Positions 10,739-21,935 of a stretch of 64,000 bases of DNA are shown in pieces. The position numbers and the translations under genes were made by a program. This DNA is from Bradyrhizobium barranii subsp. apii (GTDB taxonomy: Bacteria; Pseudomonadota; Alphaproteobacteria; Rhizobiales; Xanthobacteraceae): NCBI RefSeq assembly GCF_011516635.5, contig NZ_CP096255.1:496001-560000 (forward strand). Reading direction: 5' to 3'. Positions within the stretch are counted from its first letter, which is position 1; the number at the start of each line of letters is the position of its first letter. Under the pieces are notes generated by a model. It saw nothing but the letters and a program-made list of their open reading frames with translations. It was not told the DNA's origin and did not search any database.

Positions 10739-12313
10739 GTGGCGAAGAAGACGGCGACCAAGAAGAAAAGTGTTGCAAGGAAAGTAACGAAGACCTCGGT
10801 CAAGACGAGCACCGCCCGCAAGATGGCCGTTGCGAAGGCGGTCAAGAAGACGGTCAAGAAGGCGCCACCGCGCAAGTCGGCGACGGCGCGCCGTCCGAAA
10901 GGTCCGGTCTGGCAATGGTCCGCGGTCGACACCGCAGCCGCGATCCGCAACGGCGCGATCTCCGCGGTCGAGACCGTCGAAGCGCATCTGGACCGGATGC
11001 GCGCCGTCAATCCGCGGCTGAACGCGGTTGTTGTCGATCTCAGCGAGGAAGCGCTGAAGGCAGCGCATACGGCCGACAAGCAGCGCGCCAAGGGCGGCGC
11101 GCTCGGCCTGCTGCACGGCGTGCCCATCACGATCAAGGAGAATGTCGATTACGAAGGCCGGCCGAATTTCAACGGCGTGCCCGCCAACAAGGATTTTGTC
11201 GCGCCGTCGGACTCGCCCGTGGTGCGCAATCTCAAGAAAGCCGGCGCGATCGTCATCGGCCTCACCAACACGCCGGAATTCTCCTTCCGCGGCTTCACCG
11301 ACAATCCGCTGCACGGGCTGACGCTGAACCCCTGGGATCCGAACATCACCTGCGGCGGCTCTTCGGGGGGCGCCGGCTCGGCGGTTGCGGCCGGCATCGG
11401 CACCATCGCCCATGGCAACGACATCGGCGGCTCGCTGCGCTGGCCGGCGCATTGCAACGGCGTTGCCACCATCAAGCCGACGCAGGGCCGTATCCCCGCC
11501 TTCAACGGAAGCGCCACGGCCGAGCGGCCGATGCTGGCGCATCTGATGTCGGCGCAGGGGCCGCTCGCCCGTCACGTCGGCGACGTCCGCCTCGCGCTCG
11601 ATGTGATGAGCCAGCGCGATCCGCGCGATCCCTGGTGGGTGCCGGCGCCGCTGGCCGGGCCGAAGCCGAAGGGACCGATCAAGGTCGCACTGGCCAGGAT
11701 CCCGGAGGATATGGACGTCGATCCGTCCGTCCGCGCGGCGCTGCGTCAGGCCGCCGATCACCTGGAGCGTTCCGGCTATCGCGTGACCGAGGTCGATGTC
11801 CCCGACATCGACGGCGTCTGGCAGACCTGGTGCGACATCATCACCAACGAGACCGTGGTGATGCAGGAGGCCGGCATGCTGAAGGTGACGTCCGAGGACT
11901 TCCACAAGGCCTGGGGCGGCATGAAGACCAAGGCCAACGTGCTCGATCTCAAGGCCTGGATGCAGGCGACGGCCGCACGCAACGGCCATATCCGCGCCTG
12001 GCAATTGTTCTTCGAGGAGTATCCGGTCGTGCTGGCGCCGACCACGGTGAAGCCGACGCCGGGTCCGCGCGACGACACCGTCAGCGCCGATCGCGTGAAG
12101 GAAATTTTCTGGGGCGAGATCCGCTTCATCTCCGCCATCAACGTGCTGGGCCTGCCCGGCGCGGTGGTGCCGGTGGCCCTGCATGACGGCAAGCCGATCG
12201 GCGTGCAGCTCATTGCGGGACGCTATCGCGAGGACCTCGCGCTCGATGCGGCGGCCGCGATCGAGAAGCGTGCCGGTGTGCTCGCTCACCGGCTCTGGGA
12301 GACGATGGAGTAG
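10739..12313 (+). CDS. amidase with lysine-rich histone-H1-like N-terminus
   Basis: The 524-residue protein has about 55 N-terminal residues rich in Lys/Ala/Thr (VAKKTATKKKSVARKVTK and so on, with repeated KKTVKKAPPRK), like the tails of bacterial H1/AlgP-type proteins. A complete amidase signature domain follows: lysine in HGVPITIKENVDY, loop CGGSSGGAGSAVAAG, nucleophile in NDIGGSLRWPAHC. The start is GTG 10739, with GGAG at 10728-10731; frames upstream are open but carry no ribosome site. The domain hydrolyses an unknown amide. The basic head could bind DNA, RNA or a polyanion; this is inference. It is divergent from the uracil-glycosylase-like gene. Confidence 0.88.
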   Translation: MAKKTATKKKSVARKVTKTSVKTSTARKMAVAKAVKKTVKKAPPRKSATARRPKGPVWQWSAVDTAAAIRNGAISAVETVEAHLDRMRAVNPRLNAVVVDLSEEALKAAHTADKQRAKGGALGLLHGVPITIKENVDYEGRPNFNGVPANKDFVAPSDSPVVRNLKKAGAIVIGLTNTPEFSFRGFTDNPLHGLTLNPWDPNITCGGSSGGAGSAVAAGIGTIAHGNDIGGSLRWPAHCNGVATIKPTQGRIPAFNGSATAERPMLAHLMSAQGPLARHVGDVRLALDVMSQRDPRDPWWVPAPLAGPKPKGPIKVALARIPEDMDVDPSVRAALRQAADHLERSGYRVTEVDVPDIDGVWQTWCDIITNETVVMQEAGMLKVTSEDFHKAWGGMKTKANVLDLKAWMQATAARNGHIRAWQLFFEEYPVVLAPTTVKPTPGPRDDTVSADRVKEIFWGEIRFISAINVLGLPGAVVPVALHDGKPIGVQLIAGRYREDLALDAAAAIEKRAGVLAHRLWETME

Positions 12314-12324
12314 GGTGAATATCC

Positions 12325-12430
12325 CACCCTCTCCCACGACGAGGGGAGAGGGTGGCATAGGCGGCCTTCGGCCGCCGTCCTTGGAACGCCGATGCTTTGC
12401 ATCGGCTATGGCGCAGCGGCGAGGCTGAGG
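12325..12430. repeat. intergenic palindromic repeat, type 1
   Basis: The block begins with CCACCCTCTCCC...GGGAGAGGGTGG, an imperfect hairpin, continues with GGCGGCCTTCGGCCGCC, and ends with GCCGATGCTTTGCATCGGC. About 65 bases match the repeat at 15789-16012. Its position directly after the amidase stop suggests a role as a transcript end or a mobile palindrome. Confidence 0.75.
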
Positions 12431-12619
12431 CGTACGAATTCATTAATCCAATTCGATTCAAATTTTAGCCAATTCACCAACAATCGTTAGGGTTACTTCC
12501 TCGATCTCTAGGCGAATTATTGTCCGCTTTACCACCCGCCTCTAACAGAGGAACGGCGGAGAACGCACATGCCTCATACAGGCCAATAAGTGCGGCCCGC
12601 TCCACGCGGAGGTGGCACG
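12431..12619 (+). promoter_or_regulatory. metY leader region, possibly structured
   Basis: This AT-richer stretch precedes metY. It contains small hairpins (CCTCT-AAC-AGAGG near 12538-12550, and GCCT-CATAC-AGGC further on) and one just before the ribosome site. In other alphaproteobacteria methionine genes often carry SAM-sensing leaders, but I could not match this one to a known riboswitch consensus. It probably holds the promoter. Confidence 0.3.
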
Positions 12620-13921
12620 ATGCGCAACGAGACGATCGCTATTCACGCCGGCTACGAGCCCGAAGCCACCACGCACGCGGTTGCGGTGCCGATCTACCAG
12701 ACCGCGGCCTATGCCTTCGACAGCGCCGATCACGGCGCCGCGCTCTTCAATCTCGAGGCCGAAGGTTTTCGCTACAGCCGCATCGCCAATCCGACCAGCG
12801 CGGTGCTGGAGAAGCGTATCGCGCAGCTCGAAGGCGGCGTCGGCGCGCTCGCGGTCGCGACCGGCCAGGCTGCGCTGCATTTCGCCTTCGTCAACGTCGC
12901 CGATCACGGCGGCAACATCGTTTCCATGCCGCAGCTCTACGGCACCACGCACACGCTGCTCTCGCACATCCTGCCGCGGCAGGGCATCACCGGCCGTTTC
13001 GCCGAGAGCGACAAGCCGGATGCGATCGAAAAACTGATCGACGAGAACACGCGCGCCGTGTTCGCCGAGACCATCGGCAATCCCGCCGGCAATGTCTGCG
13101 ACATCGAGGCTCTCGCCAAGATCGCGCATGCGCATGGCGTGCCGCTGATCGTGGACAACACCGTCGCGACCCCGATCCTGCTCAAGCCGTTCGATTACGG
13201 CGCCGACATCGCCGTGCATTCGCTGACCAAGTTTCTGGGCGGTCACGGCACCACGCTGGGTGGTGCGATCGTCGATTCCGGAAACTTCCCCTGGGCGAAG
13301 CACGCCGACCGCTTTCCGGCCTACAACAAGCCGGACGCCTCCTATCACGGCCTCGTCTATGCCGAGCGCTTCGGCAAGACCGCCTATATCGAGCGCGCGC
13401 GGAGTATCTATCAGCGCACCATGGGTTCGGTGCTGTCGCCGTTCAACGCCTTCCTGCTGCTCCAGGGCATCGAGACCGTCGCGCTGCGCATGGAGCGCCA
13501 CGTCGAGAACGCCCGCAAGGTCGCCGAATTCCTGCGCAAGGATTCGCGCGTTGCCTGGGTCAACTACACCGGTTTTCCGGACAGCCCGTACTATCCGCTG
13601 GTGCAGAAATATCTGGACGGTAACGCCTCCTCGCTATTCACCTTCGGCATCAAGGGCGGCATGGAAGCCGGCAAGACCTTCTACGATGCGCTGAAGCTGA
13701 TCACGCGTCTGGTCAATATCGGCGATGCCAAGTCGCTGGCATGCCATCCGGCCTCGACCACGCACCGGCAGATGTCGGCGGAGCAGCAGCGCGTCGCCGG
13801 CGTGCTGCCGGAGACGATCCGCCTCTCGATCGGCATCGAGCATTCCGCAGATATCATCGAGGACATCGACCAGGCGCTAGAGAAGGCCTGCCCGTCGGCA
13901 CGCCTCCAGGCCGCGGAGTAG
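12620..13921 (+). CDS. metY: O-acetylhomoserine aminocarboxypropyltransferase (sulfhydrylase)
   Basis: The 433-residue PLP enzyme of the Cys/Met metabolism family opens with ETIAIHAGYEPE and has the long sulfhydrylase-type sequence FRYSRIANPTSAVLEKRIAQLEGG, the PLP lysine in HSLTKFLGGHGTTLGG, and SLACHPASTTHRQMS near the end. It joins O-acyl-homoserine with sulfide to make homocysteine in methionine synthesis. ATG 12620 has GGAGG at 12608-12612. It is followed after 12 bases by a metA-like acyltransferase that would make its substrate. Length and motifs fit MetY rather than the shorter cystathionine enzymes. Confidence 0.92.
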   Translation: MRNETIAIHAGYEPEATTHAVAVPIYQTAAYAFDSADHGAALFNLEAEGFRYSRIANPTSAVLEKRIAQLEGGVGALAVATGQAALHFAFVNVADHGGNIVSMPQLYGTTHTLLSHILPRQGITGRFAESDKPDAIEKLIDENTRAVFAETIGNPAGNVCDIEALAKIAHAHGVPLIVDNTVATPILLKPFDYGADIAVHSLTKFLGGHGTTLGGAIVDSGNFPWAKHADRFPAYNKPDASYHGLVYAERFGKTAYIERARSIYQRTMGSVLSPFNAFLLLQGIETVALRMERHVENARKVAEFLRKDSRVAWVNYTGFPDSPYYPLVQKYLDGNASSLFTFGIKGGMEAGKTFYDALKLITRLVNIGDAKSLACHPASTTHRQMSAEQQRVAGVLPETIRLSIGIEHSADIIEDIDQALEKACPSARLQAAE

Positions 13922-13933
13922 GCGACGGCGCCG

Positions 13934-14935
13934 ATGACGATCTTGATCGACAGGGATCAAGGTATATCGAGCCCGGCGCTGGTGCCGGCCGAGGGCGATT
14001 TCGCGCGCGACCACGGTTTCGCCGATCTCACGATCGGCCTGATCAACAACATGCCGGATCCGGCGCTGAAGGCGACCGAGCGGCAGTTCATGCGGCTGCT
14101 CCAGGCGGCTGCAGGTCCGCGCCGCATCCGTTTCCATTGTTTCTCGCTGCCCTCGGTGAAGCGGTCGCCCGAGGCGAAGTGGCATGTCGAAAGCGAATAT
14201 TCGGAGCTCAGCGAGCTCAGGCACCACAAGTTCGACGGGCTGATCGTGACCGGCGCCGAGCCGGTCGCGCCCGAGCTCGACCAGGAGCCGTATTGGCGCG
14301 ACCTCACCGACCTGATCGACTGGGCCAAGGTCAACACGCGCTCGACGATCTGGTCGTGCCTCGCCGCGCATGCGGCGGTGCTGCATCTCGACAGCATCGC
14401 GCGGCGGCGGCTCCCGGCCAAATGTCACGGCATTTTCGACTGCGAAGCTGCGATGAACGATGCGCTGACGCGCGCTGCGCCTGCGCCCCTCAAGGTCTCG
14501 CATTCCCGCCTGAACGAGATCGCCGAGAGCGACCTCACGCAGGCCGGCTATCAGGTGCTGACGCGTTCGGCAAAGGCCGGCGTCGATATCTTCGTCAGGC
14601 AATATGCCAGCCGCTTCGTGTTCTTCCAGGGCCACCCGGAATACGATGCGCTGTCGCTCCAGCGCGAATATCTGCGCGATATCGGCCGCTATCTCGCGCG
14701 CGAGCGCGAGGCTTATCCGCACCTGCCCGTGAGTTATTTTGACGCAGCGACCGAAGAGAAGCTCGCCCGCTTCGAGAAGAAGACGACCCAACAGCGCCAC
14801 CCCGCGCTCACCAACGAACTGCCTGCGCTGAATCTGCGCGCCGATATCGCCGCCGGCAGCGCCGCGGCGGCGCTTTTCCGCAACTGGCTGCAATATCTCG
14901 GTGCGGAAGCCGATATTTCGGTCCTGGCACGCTAG
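13934..14935 (+). CDS. metA: homoserine O-acyltransferase, MetA family
   Basis: The 333-residue protein matches the MetA (class I glutamine-amidotransferase-like) homoserine acyltransferases: LTIGLINNMPDPALKATERQF near the start, the nucleophile cysteine in IWSCLAAHAAVLHL, and VFFQGHPEYDALSLQREY with the histidine-glutamate pair. It activates homoserine with an acyl-CoA. Whether it uses acetyl- or succinyl-CoA cannot be told by eye; the metY partner suggests acetyl. It forms an operon with metY, 12 bases apart. The C-terminal 30 residues extend beyond the E. coli form. Confidence 0.85.
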   Translation: MTILIDRDQGISSPALVPAEGDFARDHGFADLTIGLINNMPDPALKATERQFMRLLQAAAGPRRIRFHCFSLPSVKRSPEAKWHVESEYSELSELRHHKFDGLIVTGAEPVAPELDQEPYWRDLTDLIDWAKVNTRSTIWSCLAAHAAVLHLDSIARRRLPAKCHGIFDCEAAMNDALTRAAPAPLKVSHSRLNEIAESDLTQAGYQVLTRSAKAGVDIFVRQYASRFVFFQGHPEYDALSLQREYLRDIGRYLAREREAYPHLPVSYFDAATEEKLARFEKKTTQQRHPALTNELPALNLRADIAAGSAAAALFRNWLQYLGAEADISVLAR

Positions 14936-15041
14936 ACGAAGGGCGTTGGTTCCGCGTTAGGATTACCCGGGCGTTAGGCTTGCCTCTACCAGCGCACGAA
15001 TGTTTCAGTAGAGAAATAGGGAATCGCAGGAAACGCAGTCG

Positions 15042-15784
15042 GTGTGGTCGGCACTCCAGGGACGCGTGAGCAATCGGCTGGCCCGGCATTTCCGTGCCGC
15101 GCCGCACCGGCTGCCTGCGCATGCGCCGATGGTGAGCTTCACGTTCGACGACGCGCCCGATAGCGCCGCAGGCGAGGGCGCCGCGCTTCTGGAGACGCAT
15201 GGCGGCCGCGGCACCTATTACCTCGCCGGCAGCCTGATCAATCGTCCGTCGGATCACTGGCACGGCCTGTCGAATGCCGCGATCGTGCGGCTTCACCGGG
15301 CCGGTCACGAGATTGCCTGCCATACCTTTTCGCACCAGAGCTCGGCCAATCTCGACGAGGCCGCCATGGCAAGCGAGATCGAGCGTAACCGCAGCCATTT
15401 CCACGCTATCGATTCCTCGATCGTGCTGGAGAACTTCGCCTACCCCTATGGAATCGCCTCGGTCTGGCGCAAGCCGCAACTCGCAAAGGCCTTTCGCTCG
15501 GCGCGCGGCATCCTTCCCGGTGTCAATCGCGACGTCATCGACCTCCAGTTCCTGCGCGCCTCGCCTCTGGTCGATCGCGAGATCGATATTGCTGGCGTCG
15601 ATCGCTATTTCGACGAGGCGGTCGCGAGCGGCGGAGGCTGATCTTCTACGGCCACGACGTCGCCGACGCGCCAAGCCCCTACGGCTGCACGCCGCACCTG
15701 ATGCGCCATGCGCTGGAGGCGGCCGGGAAGCGCGACATGCCGATCGTGACGGTCGCGGAAGCGCTGCGACGAATCGGGGCGTAG
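15042..15784 (+). pseudogene. polysaccharide deacetylase family protein, frameshifted
   Basis: The first frame (GTG 15042 to a TGA at 15639) gives 199 residues with the NodB-type motifs: SFTFDDAP (metal-binding Asp-Asp) and HEIACHTFSHQSS (H-x3-H). The frame then ends at ASGGG-stop, while the expected continuation LIFYGHDVADAPSPYGCTPH through EALRRIGA to the TAG at 15782 lies in another frame. One missing base at about 15633-15638 accounts for this. Such enzymes remove acyl groups from polysaccharides. The lesion removes the last conserved block, so the product is probably inactive unless the base is a sequence error. Confidence 0.7.
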
Positions 15785-15788
15785 CTTC

Positions 15789-16012
15789 TTCTTTCTTCTC
15801 CCCTTGCGGGAGAAGGTGGCATAGGCGGCCTTCGGCCGCCGTTCCTAGGAACGCCGAAGCAAAGCTTCGGCTATGGCGCCGGATGAGGGGTATGTCTCCA
15901 CAGAGCAAGCTTTACCGAATCCGTGGATAGATACCCCTCACCCGTCTCGCCGCTACGCGGCGATCCACCCTCTCCCGCAAGGGGAGAGGGGAAGAGTCCT
16001 GCCTGCCATCCA
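15789..16012. repeat. intergenic palindromic repeat, type 1, double unit
   Basis: Two facing units frame this block: TTCTCCCCTTGCGGGAGAAGGTGG with GGCGGCCTTCGGCCGCC and GCCGAAGCAAAGCTTCGGC on the left, and CCGCTACGCGG with CACCCTCTCCCGCAAGGGGAGAGGG on the right. The left unit shares about 65 bases with 12325-12430. The right unit resembles 22615-22690. It fills the gap between the deacetylase and recQ; no gene is seen in it. Confidence 0.75.
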
Positions 16013-16086
16013 AACAGTCTTGCCATGCCCGCGCGGTCATGCGACTGGCCTTGTGACGAATCCTACGGCCTTGCACCGACGCACCC

Positions 16087-17952
<1,866 letters not shown>

Positions 17953-17958
17953 GGCTTC

Positions 17959-18115
17959 TCGTCATCCCGGACAAGCGCAGCGAAGCGGAGCGCAGATCCG
18001 GGATCCATACCGCGTGATTTATCTTGGGGCACGTGGGGAGACGTTCTTCGCCAAACATCTCCCTGGGGTTATGGGTCCCGGGTCTGCGCTTACGCTTGCC
18101 CGGGACGACAGCGAG
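17959..18115. repeat. intergenic palindromic repeat, type 2
   Basis: The block opens with GTCATCCCGGACAAGCGCAG and closes with its rough complement GCGCTTACGCTTGCCCGGGACGAC. Inside is CTTCGCCAAACATCTCCCTG followed by GGGTTATGGGTCCC; nearly the same inner module recurs at 56385-56415. The block separates recQ from the convergent acdS gene. Confidence 0.75.
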
Positions 18116-18140
18116 TGGAGGCGCGAGGCACGGCGCTGCC

Positions 18141-19189
18141 TCAGCCGTTCCGGAATGCGTAACCGTAGCCGTTGAGCGCCGGCGCGCCGCCGAGATGGGC
18201 GTAGAGAATCTTTGCGCCCTTCTCGAAATGGCCCTTTTGGGTCAGGTCGATCAGGCCTTGCATCGATTTGCCCTCATAGACGGGGTCGGTGATCATCGCC
18301 TCTAAACGTGCGGTGAGGCGGATCGCTTCCTTGGTCTCTTCCGACGGCACGCCATAGGCGGGATAGGCGTAGTCCTCGATCAGCACGACGTCGTCTTCGA
18401 CGATGTCCTTGCCGAGCTCGACGAGCTTGGCGGTGTTCTGCGCGATCGAGAGCACCTGCGCTTTCGTTTGCGCCGGCGTGAACGAGGCGTCGATGCCGAT
18501 CACCTTTCGCGCGCGGCCGTCGGCGGCGAAGCCGACCAGCATGCCGGCATGGGTGGAGCCGGTGACGGTGCAGACCACGATGTAGTCGAACTTGAAGCCG
18601 AGCTCGGCTTCCGCTTGCGCACTTCCTCGGCGAAGCCGACATAGCCGAGGCCGCCGAATTTGTGCACGGAGGCACCGGCGGGAATCGCATAAGGCTTGCC
18701 GCCCGCCGCCTTCACCTCCTCGATCGCCTGCTCCCAGCTCTTGCGGATGCCGATGTCGAAGCCGTCGTCCACCAGGCGCACGTCGGCGCCCATGATGCGC
18801 GACAGCATGATGTTGCCGACGCGGTCATAGACGGCGTCCTCGTGCGGGACCCAGGCTTCCTGCACCAGGCAGCACTTCATGCCGATCTTGGCGGCGACGG
18901 CGGCGATCATGCGGGTGTGGTTGGACTGCACGCCACCGATCGAGACCAGCGTGTCCGCGTTCGAGGCGATCGCGTCCGGGATGATGTATTCGAGCTTGCG
19001 CAGCTTGTTGCCGCCATAGGCGAGGCCGGAATTGCAGTCCTCGCGCTTGGCATAGATCTCGACCTTGCCGCCGAGATGCTTCGACAGCCGTTCCAGCTTC
19101 TCGATGGGCGTCGGGCCGAAGGTCAGCGGATAGCGCGCGAATTTGTCCAGCATCATTGGGTCATCCCGATTGGCGTTGAATTGGCTCAA
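18141..19189 (-). pseudogene. acdS: 1-aminocyclopropane-1-carboxylate deaminase, frameshifted
   Basis: Both halves match ACC deaminase, the PLP enzyme that splits the ethylene precursor ACC to 2-oxobutyrate and ammonia. The first half has [21 protein letters not shown] (PLP lysine in GGNKLRK) and [19 protein letters not shown]. The second half has [35 protein letters not shown] and the end LNGYGYAF. The frame changes at about 18612, where one base (probably a G in CGG-GAA) is missing between EEVRK and [10 protein letters not shown]. Translation may start at 19189 or 19156. It is divergent from acdR. Either the gene has died recently or the base is an error. Confidence 0.85.
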
Positions 19190-19316
19190 GCGCCTAGCAC
19201 TGCCGTGGGCAAATGTGCTTTCAAATATTGCGCAGCAACTGTCGCAAAGCTTGCAGTATAGCGTCCACGAAATCTAGGTTCTTCCGAATCAAAGCCAAAT
19301 ACCGAAAGCTTCTTCC

Positions 19317-19781
19317 ATGGCTGCCCGACTCGATCGCACTGACCTTAAAATGTTGAGATTGCTGCAAAATAACGGCCGGCTGAGTAACGCTGAGCTGGCC
19401 GAAACCGTCGCCATCAGCCCCGCCACCTGCCATCGCCGCACCCAGCGCCTGTTCGAGGATGGCTTCATCGCCGCGGTTCGCGCCATGGTCGCGCCGAAGA
19501 AGGTGGCGAAGGGCACACTGGTGATGGTCGGCGTCGTGCTCGACCGCTCGACCCCGGAGAGTTTTGCCACCTTCGAGCAGGCGATCACCAGGCTGAAATG
19601 CGTGCTCGACTGCCACCTCGTCGCCGGCGACTTCGACTATTTCCTCAAGATCCGCGTCGGCGACATGGAGGATTTCAACCGCATCCACGGCGAACAGCTG
19701 ATCGCGCTGCCCGGCGTGCGCCAGACCCGCACCTTCTTCGTGATGAAGGAGGTCGTCGACAACGCGCCGCTGGAGTTTTGA
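19317..19781 (+). CDS. acdR: Lrp/AsnC family regulator, probable AcdR
   Basis: The 154-residue protein has an AsnC-type N-terminal helix-turn-helix (LDRTDLKMLRLLQNNGRLSN then SPATCHRRTQRLFEDGFI) and a C-terminal RAM effector domain (GTLVMVGVVLDRS through VMKEVVDNAPLEF). It lies divergent from acdS, 127 bases away. In several rhizobia and Azospirillum an Lrp-like AcdR at this place activates acdS; the assignment here rests on that arrangement. The gene is intact although its target is frameshifted. Confidence 0.9.
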   Translation: MAARLDRTDLKMLRLLQNNGRLSNAELAETVAISPATCHRRTQRLFEDGFIAAVRAMVAPKKVAKGTLVMVGVVLDRSTPESFATFEQAITRLKCVLDCHLVAGDFDYFLKIRVGDMEDFNRIHGEQLIALPGVRQTRTFFVMKEVVDNAPLEF

Positions 19782-19826
19782 GCAGCTGCTATTGATGCGC
19801 GATCCGCATCATGGGAGATTCGTTCG

Positions 19827-20990
19827 ATGCAGACATTCCCCTTCCGCCACCTCAATCCGGCCGGGCCGGCCTATCGGCGCGGTTGGGTGGACGAGGCCGT
19901 CGCCGCGATCGAGGCCGACCAGTGCCGCACGGCCGACACGCATCTGATACGGCTGATCGTGCCGGCGCTATCAGGCATCGACATCTATCTGAAGGATGAG
20001 TCCACGCATCCGACCGGCAGCCTGAAGCACCGCCTTGCGCGCTCGCTGTTCCTCTACGCGCTCTGCAACGGCCACATCCGCGAAGGCACGCCTGTGGTCG
20101 AGGCCTCGTCGGGATCGACGGCGGTGTCGGAAGCCTATTTCGCGCAGATGATCGGCGTGCCCTTCTACGCCGTGATGCCGCGCACGACCTCGGCGGAGAA
20201 GATCGCCGCGATCGAGCATTATGGCGGCAATTGCCATCTGATCGACGACGGCCGCGCGCTCTACGCGGAGGCCGCCGCGCTCGCCGCCCGGCTGAACGGC
20301 CATTACATGGACCAGTTCACCTTTGCCGAGCGCGCCACCGACTGGCGCGGCAACAACAACATCGCCGAATCGATCTTCACGCAATTGCAGGGTGAGCCGC
20401 GTCCGATTCCCGACTGGATCGTGATGGGCGCGGGCACCGGCGGCACCTCGGCCACCATCGGACGGTACTTGCGCTATCGCCAGTATCCGACACGGCTGTG
20501 CGTCGCCGACGTCGAGCATTCCGCCTTCTTCGACTGCTTCCGCACGCAGGACCGCTCCCACGTTTGCGAACGCCCATCGCTGATCGAGGGCGTCGGCCGG
20601 CCACGCTGCGAACCCTCCTTCGTCCCCGGCGTGGTCGACCGCATGATGAAGATCCCGGATGCGGCAACGATCGCGGCGATGAACGTGCTGTCGCGCCGGC
20701 TGCGCCGCGCGGTCGGAGGCTCCACCGGCACCAACTTCCTGGCACTGTGCCGCCTCGCCTCGGAGATGCGACAGGCGAACTTGACGGGATCGCTGGTGAC
20801 GCTGATCTGCGATTCCGGCGAGCGCTACCGGCAGACCTATTACGAGCCCGAATGGCTGAAGGGGCGCGGCCTCGATCCTGCGCCGTTCGAGGCGGCCCTG
20901 TCGTCGTTCCTCACGACGGGCGAGCCGCTGACGCTCGACGTCGACGACGTCGCAAATCCACAGATCGTACCAAGCCCCGAGGCATCATAG
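19827..20990 (+). CDS. PLP-dependent cysteine synthase-like enzyme (cysteine desulfhydrase type)
   Basis: The 387-residue protein is a fold type II PLP enzyme: PLP lysine in [11 protein letters not shown], the substrate loop [16 protein letters not shown], and [18 protein letters not shown] for phosphate binding. The overall length and the C-terminal [17 protein letters not shown] resemble the Cds1 L-cysteine desulfhydrase group, which releases sulfide from cysteine, more than CysK. It follows acdR by 45 bases on the same strand, so co-transcription is possible. Cysteine synthase-like activity remains an alternative. Confidence 0.8.
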   Translation: MQTFPFRHLNPAGPAYRRGWVDEAVAAIEADQCRTADTHLIRLIVPALSGIDIYLKDESTHPTGSLKHRLARSLFLYALCNGHIREGTPVVEASSGSTAVSEAYFAQMIGVPFYAVMPRTTSAEKIAAIEHYGGNCHLIDDGRALYAEAAALAARLNGHYMDQFTFAERATDWRGNNNIAESIFTQLQGEPRPIPDWIVMGAGTGGTSATIGRYLRYRQYPTRLCVADVEHSAFFDCFRTQDRSHVCERPSLIEGVGRPRCEPSFVPGVVDRMMKIPDAATIAAMNVLSRRLRRAVGGSTGTNFLALCRLASEMRQANLTGSLVTLICDSGERYRQTYYEPEWLKGRGLDPAPFEAALSSFLTTGEPLTLDVDDVANPQIVPSPEAS

Positions 20991-21099
20991 CCGACGTCTC
21001 CCTGCCACTTCCAAAATGGCACGATCGTCACGGCAACTTCACTTGCGATGCGCGCGCATGCGGGCGACCGTCTCCGCTTCTCAACGAGGAGATCCCGCC

Positions 21100-21660
21100 G
21101 TGCGCCTTCCCATTCTCGATCCGAAAGACCTGAGCGCCGAACAGAAGCCGCTCTATGACGACATGCGAGCCGGCATCAAGGACCACTTCAAGGGGTTCGT
21201 GAACATGCGCGATGACGGCGCGCTGCTGGGGCCGTGGAATCCCTGGATCCGCGAGCCGCGTTTCGGCAAGCCGGTGTGGGAGCTGGTCAAGGCAATCGCA
21301 TCGAACCCGCTGCTGCCGGCCCCGGTGCGCGAGGTCGCGATCCTCGTCACCGGTTCGCATTTCCGCTCCGGTTACGAGCTCTATGCTCATGTGCTTGTTG
21401 CCGAGCAGCGCGGCCTCTCCGACGAGAAGCTCGCGACCATCGTCGCGGGCCAGCGGCCGGTGGATCTCACCAAGCAGGAGGCCGTCGCCTACGACGTGGC
21501 GTCCGCATTGGTCAGCGGCGGCGTGCTGCCGGAATTGACCTGGCGCGCCGCGGTGAAGGAGTTCGGCGAGCACGGCGCGGCCGAGCTGTCCTATCTCGTC
21601 GGCGTCTATTGCATGGTCTCGGTCACGCTCAACACGTTCGACGTGCCGGTGCCGGAGTAG
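21100..21660 (+). CDS. carboxymuconolactone decarboxylase family protein
   Basis: The 186-residue protein resembles AhpD/carboxymuconolactone decarboxylase-like proteins: VREVAILVTGSHFRSGYELYAH is in the place of the usual E-x-CH motif, but the catalytic cysteine pair is missing, and YELYAHVLVAEQRGLSDEKL follows. GTG 21100 is chosen because GAGGAG lies at 21086-21091. Without the CxxC a peroxidase role is unlikely; a decarboxylase-like or other role is possible. No operon partner is clear. Confidence 0.82.
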   Translation: MRLPILDPKDLSAEQKPLYDDMRAGIKDHFKGFVNMRDDGALLGPWNPWIREPRFGKPVWELVKAIASNPLLPAPVREVAILVTGSHFRSGYELYAHVLVAEQRGLSDEKLATIVAGQRPVDLTKQEAVAYDVASALVSGGVLPELTWRAAVKEFGEHGAAELSYLVGVYCMVSVTLNTFDVPVPE

Positions 21661-21676
21661 ACGCCGCATCCTTCGA

Positions 21677-21935
21677 TCACTCCGCCGCCTTGCTTGCAGG
21701 CGGCGGGGGCGCCCAGGCGATGCAGCAATTGCGGCCTTCGGCCTTGGCCTGGTAGAGCGCATGATCGGCCGCGCCCATCAGCGCGTCGATGCGGGACATG
21801 CTGACGGTGGCTTCCGCCATGCCGATGCTCACGGTGAGGCCGAACTGAACCTTGTCGGCAAAGACCTGCGCGCTCATCACGCGCTTGCGGATGCCGCCGG
21901 CAAGCCGCTCGGCAGCGTCGTGCCTCTGCGTACCG
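21677..21935 (-). pseudogene. C-terminal fragment of a GGDEF (diguanylate cyclase) domain
   Basis: The frame reads QRHDAAERLAGGIRKRV, then FGLTVSIGMAEAT and IDALMGAADHALYQAKAEGR, the typical last third of a GGDEF domain with the YxAKxxGRN end. The catalytic GGDEF loop is not present: the frame merges at about 21930-21945 into sequence of an unrelated exported protein in another frame. This is a truncated remnant with no synthase activity. Confidence 0.7.

Noticed and set aside
12431..12619. SAM-II riboswitch before metY
   Set aside because: The expected conserved pseudoknot words (such as the CGGCTTGCAGCC-type stem and the GCTAAA end) are not present on the + strand; only a TTTTAGC in the wrong orientation was seen.
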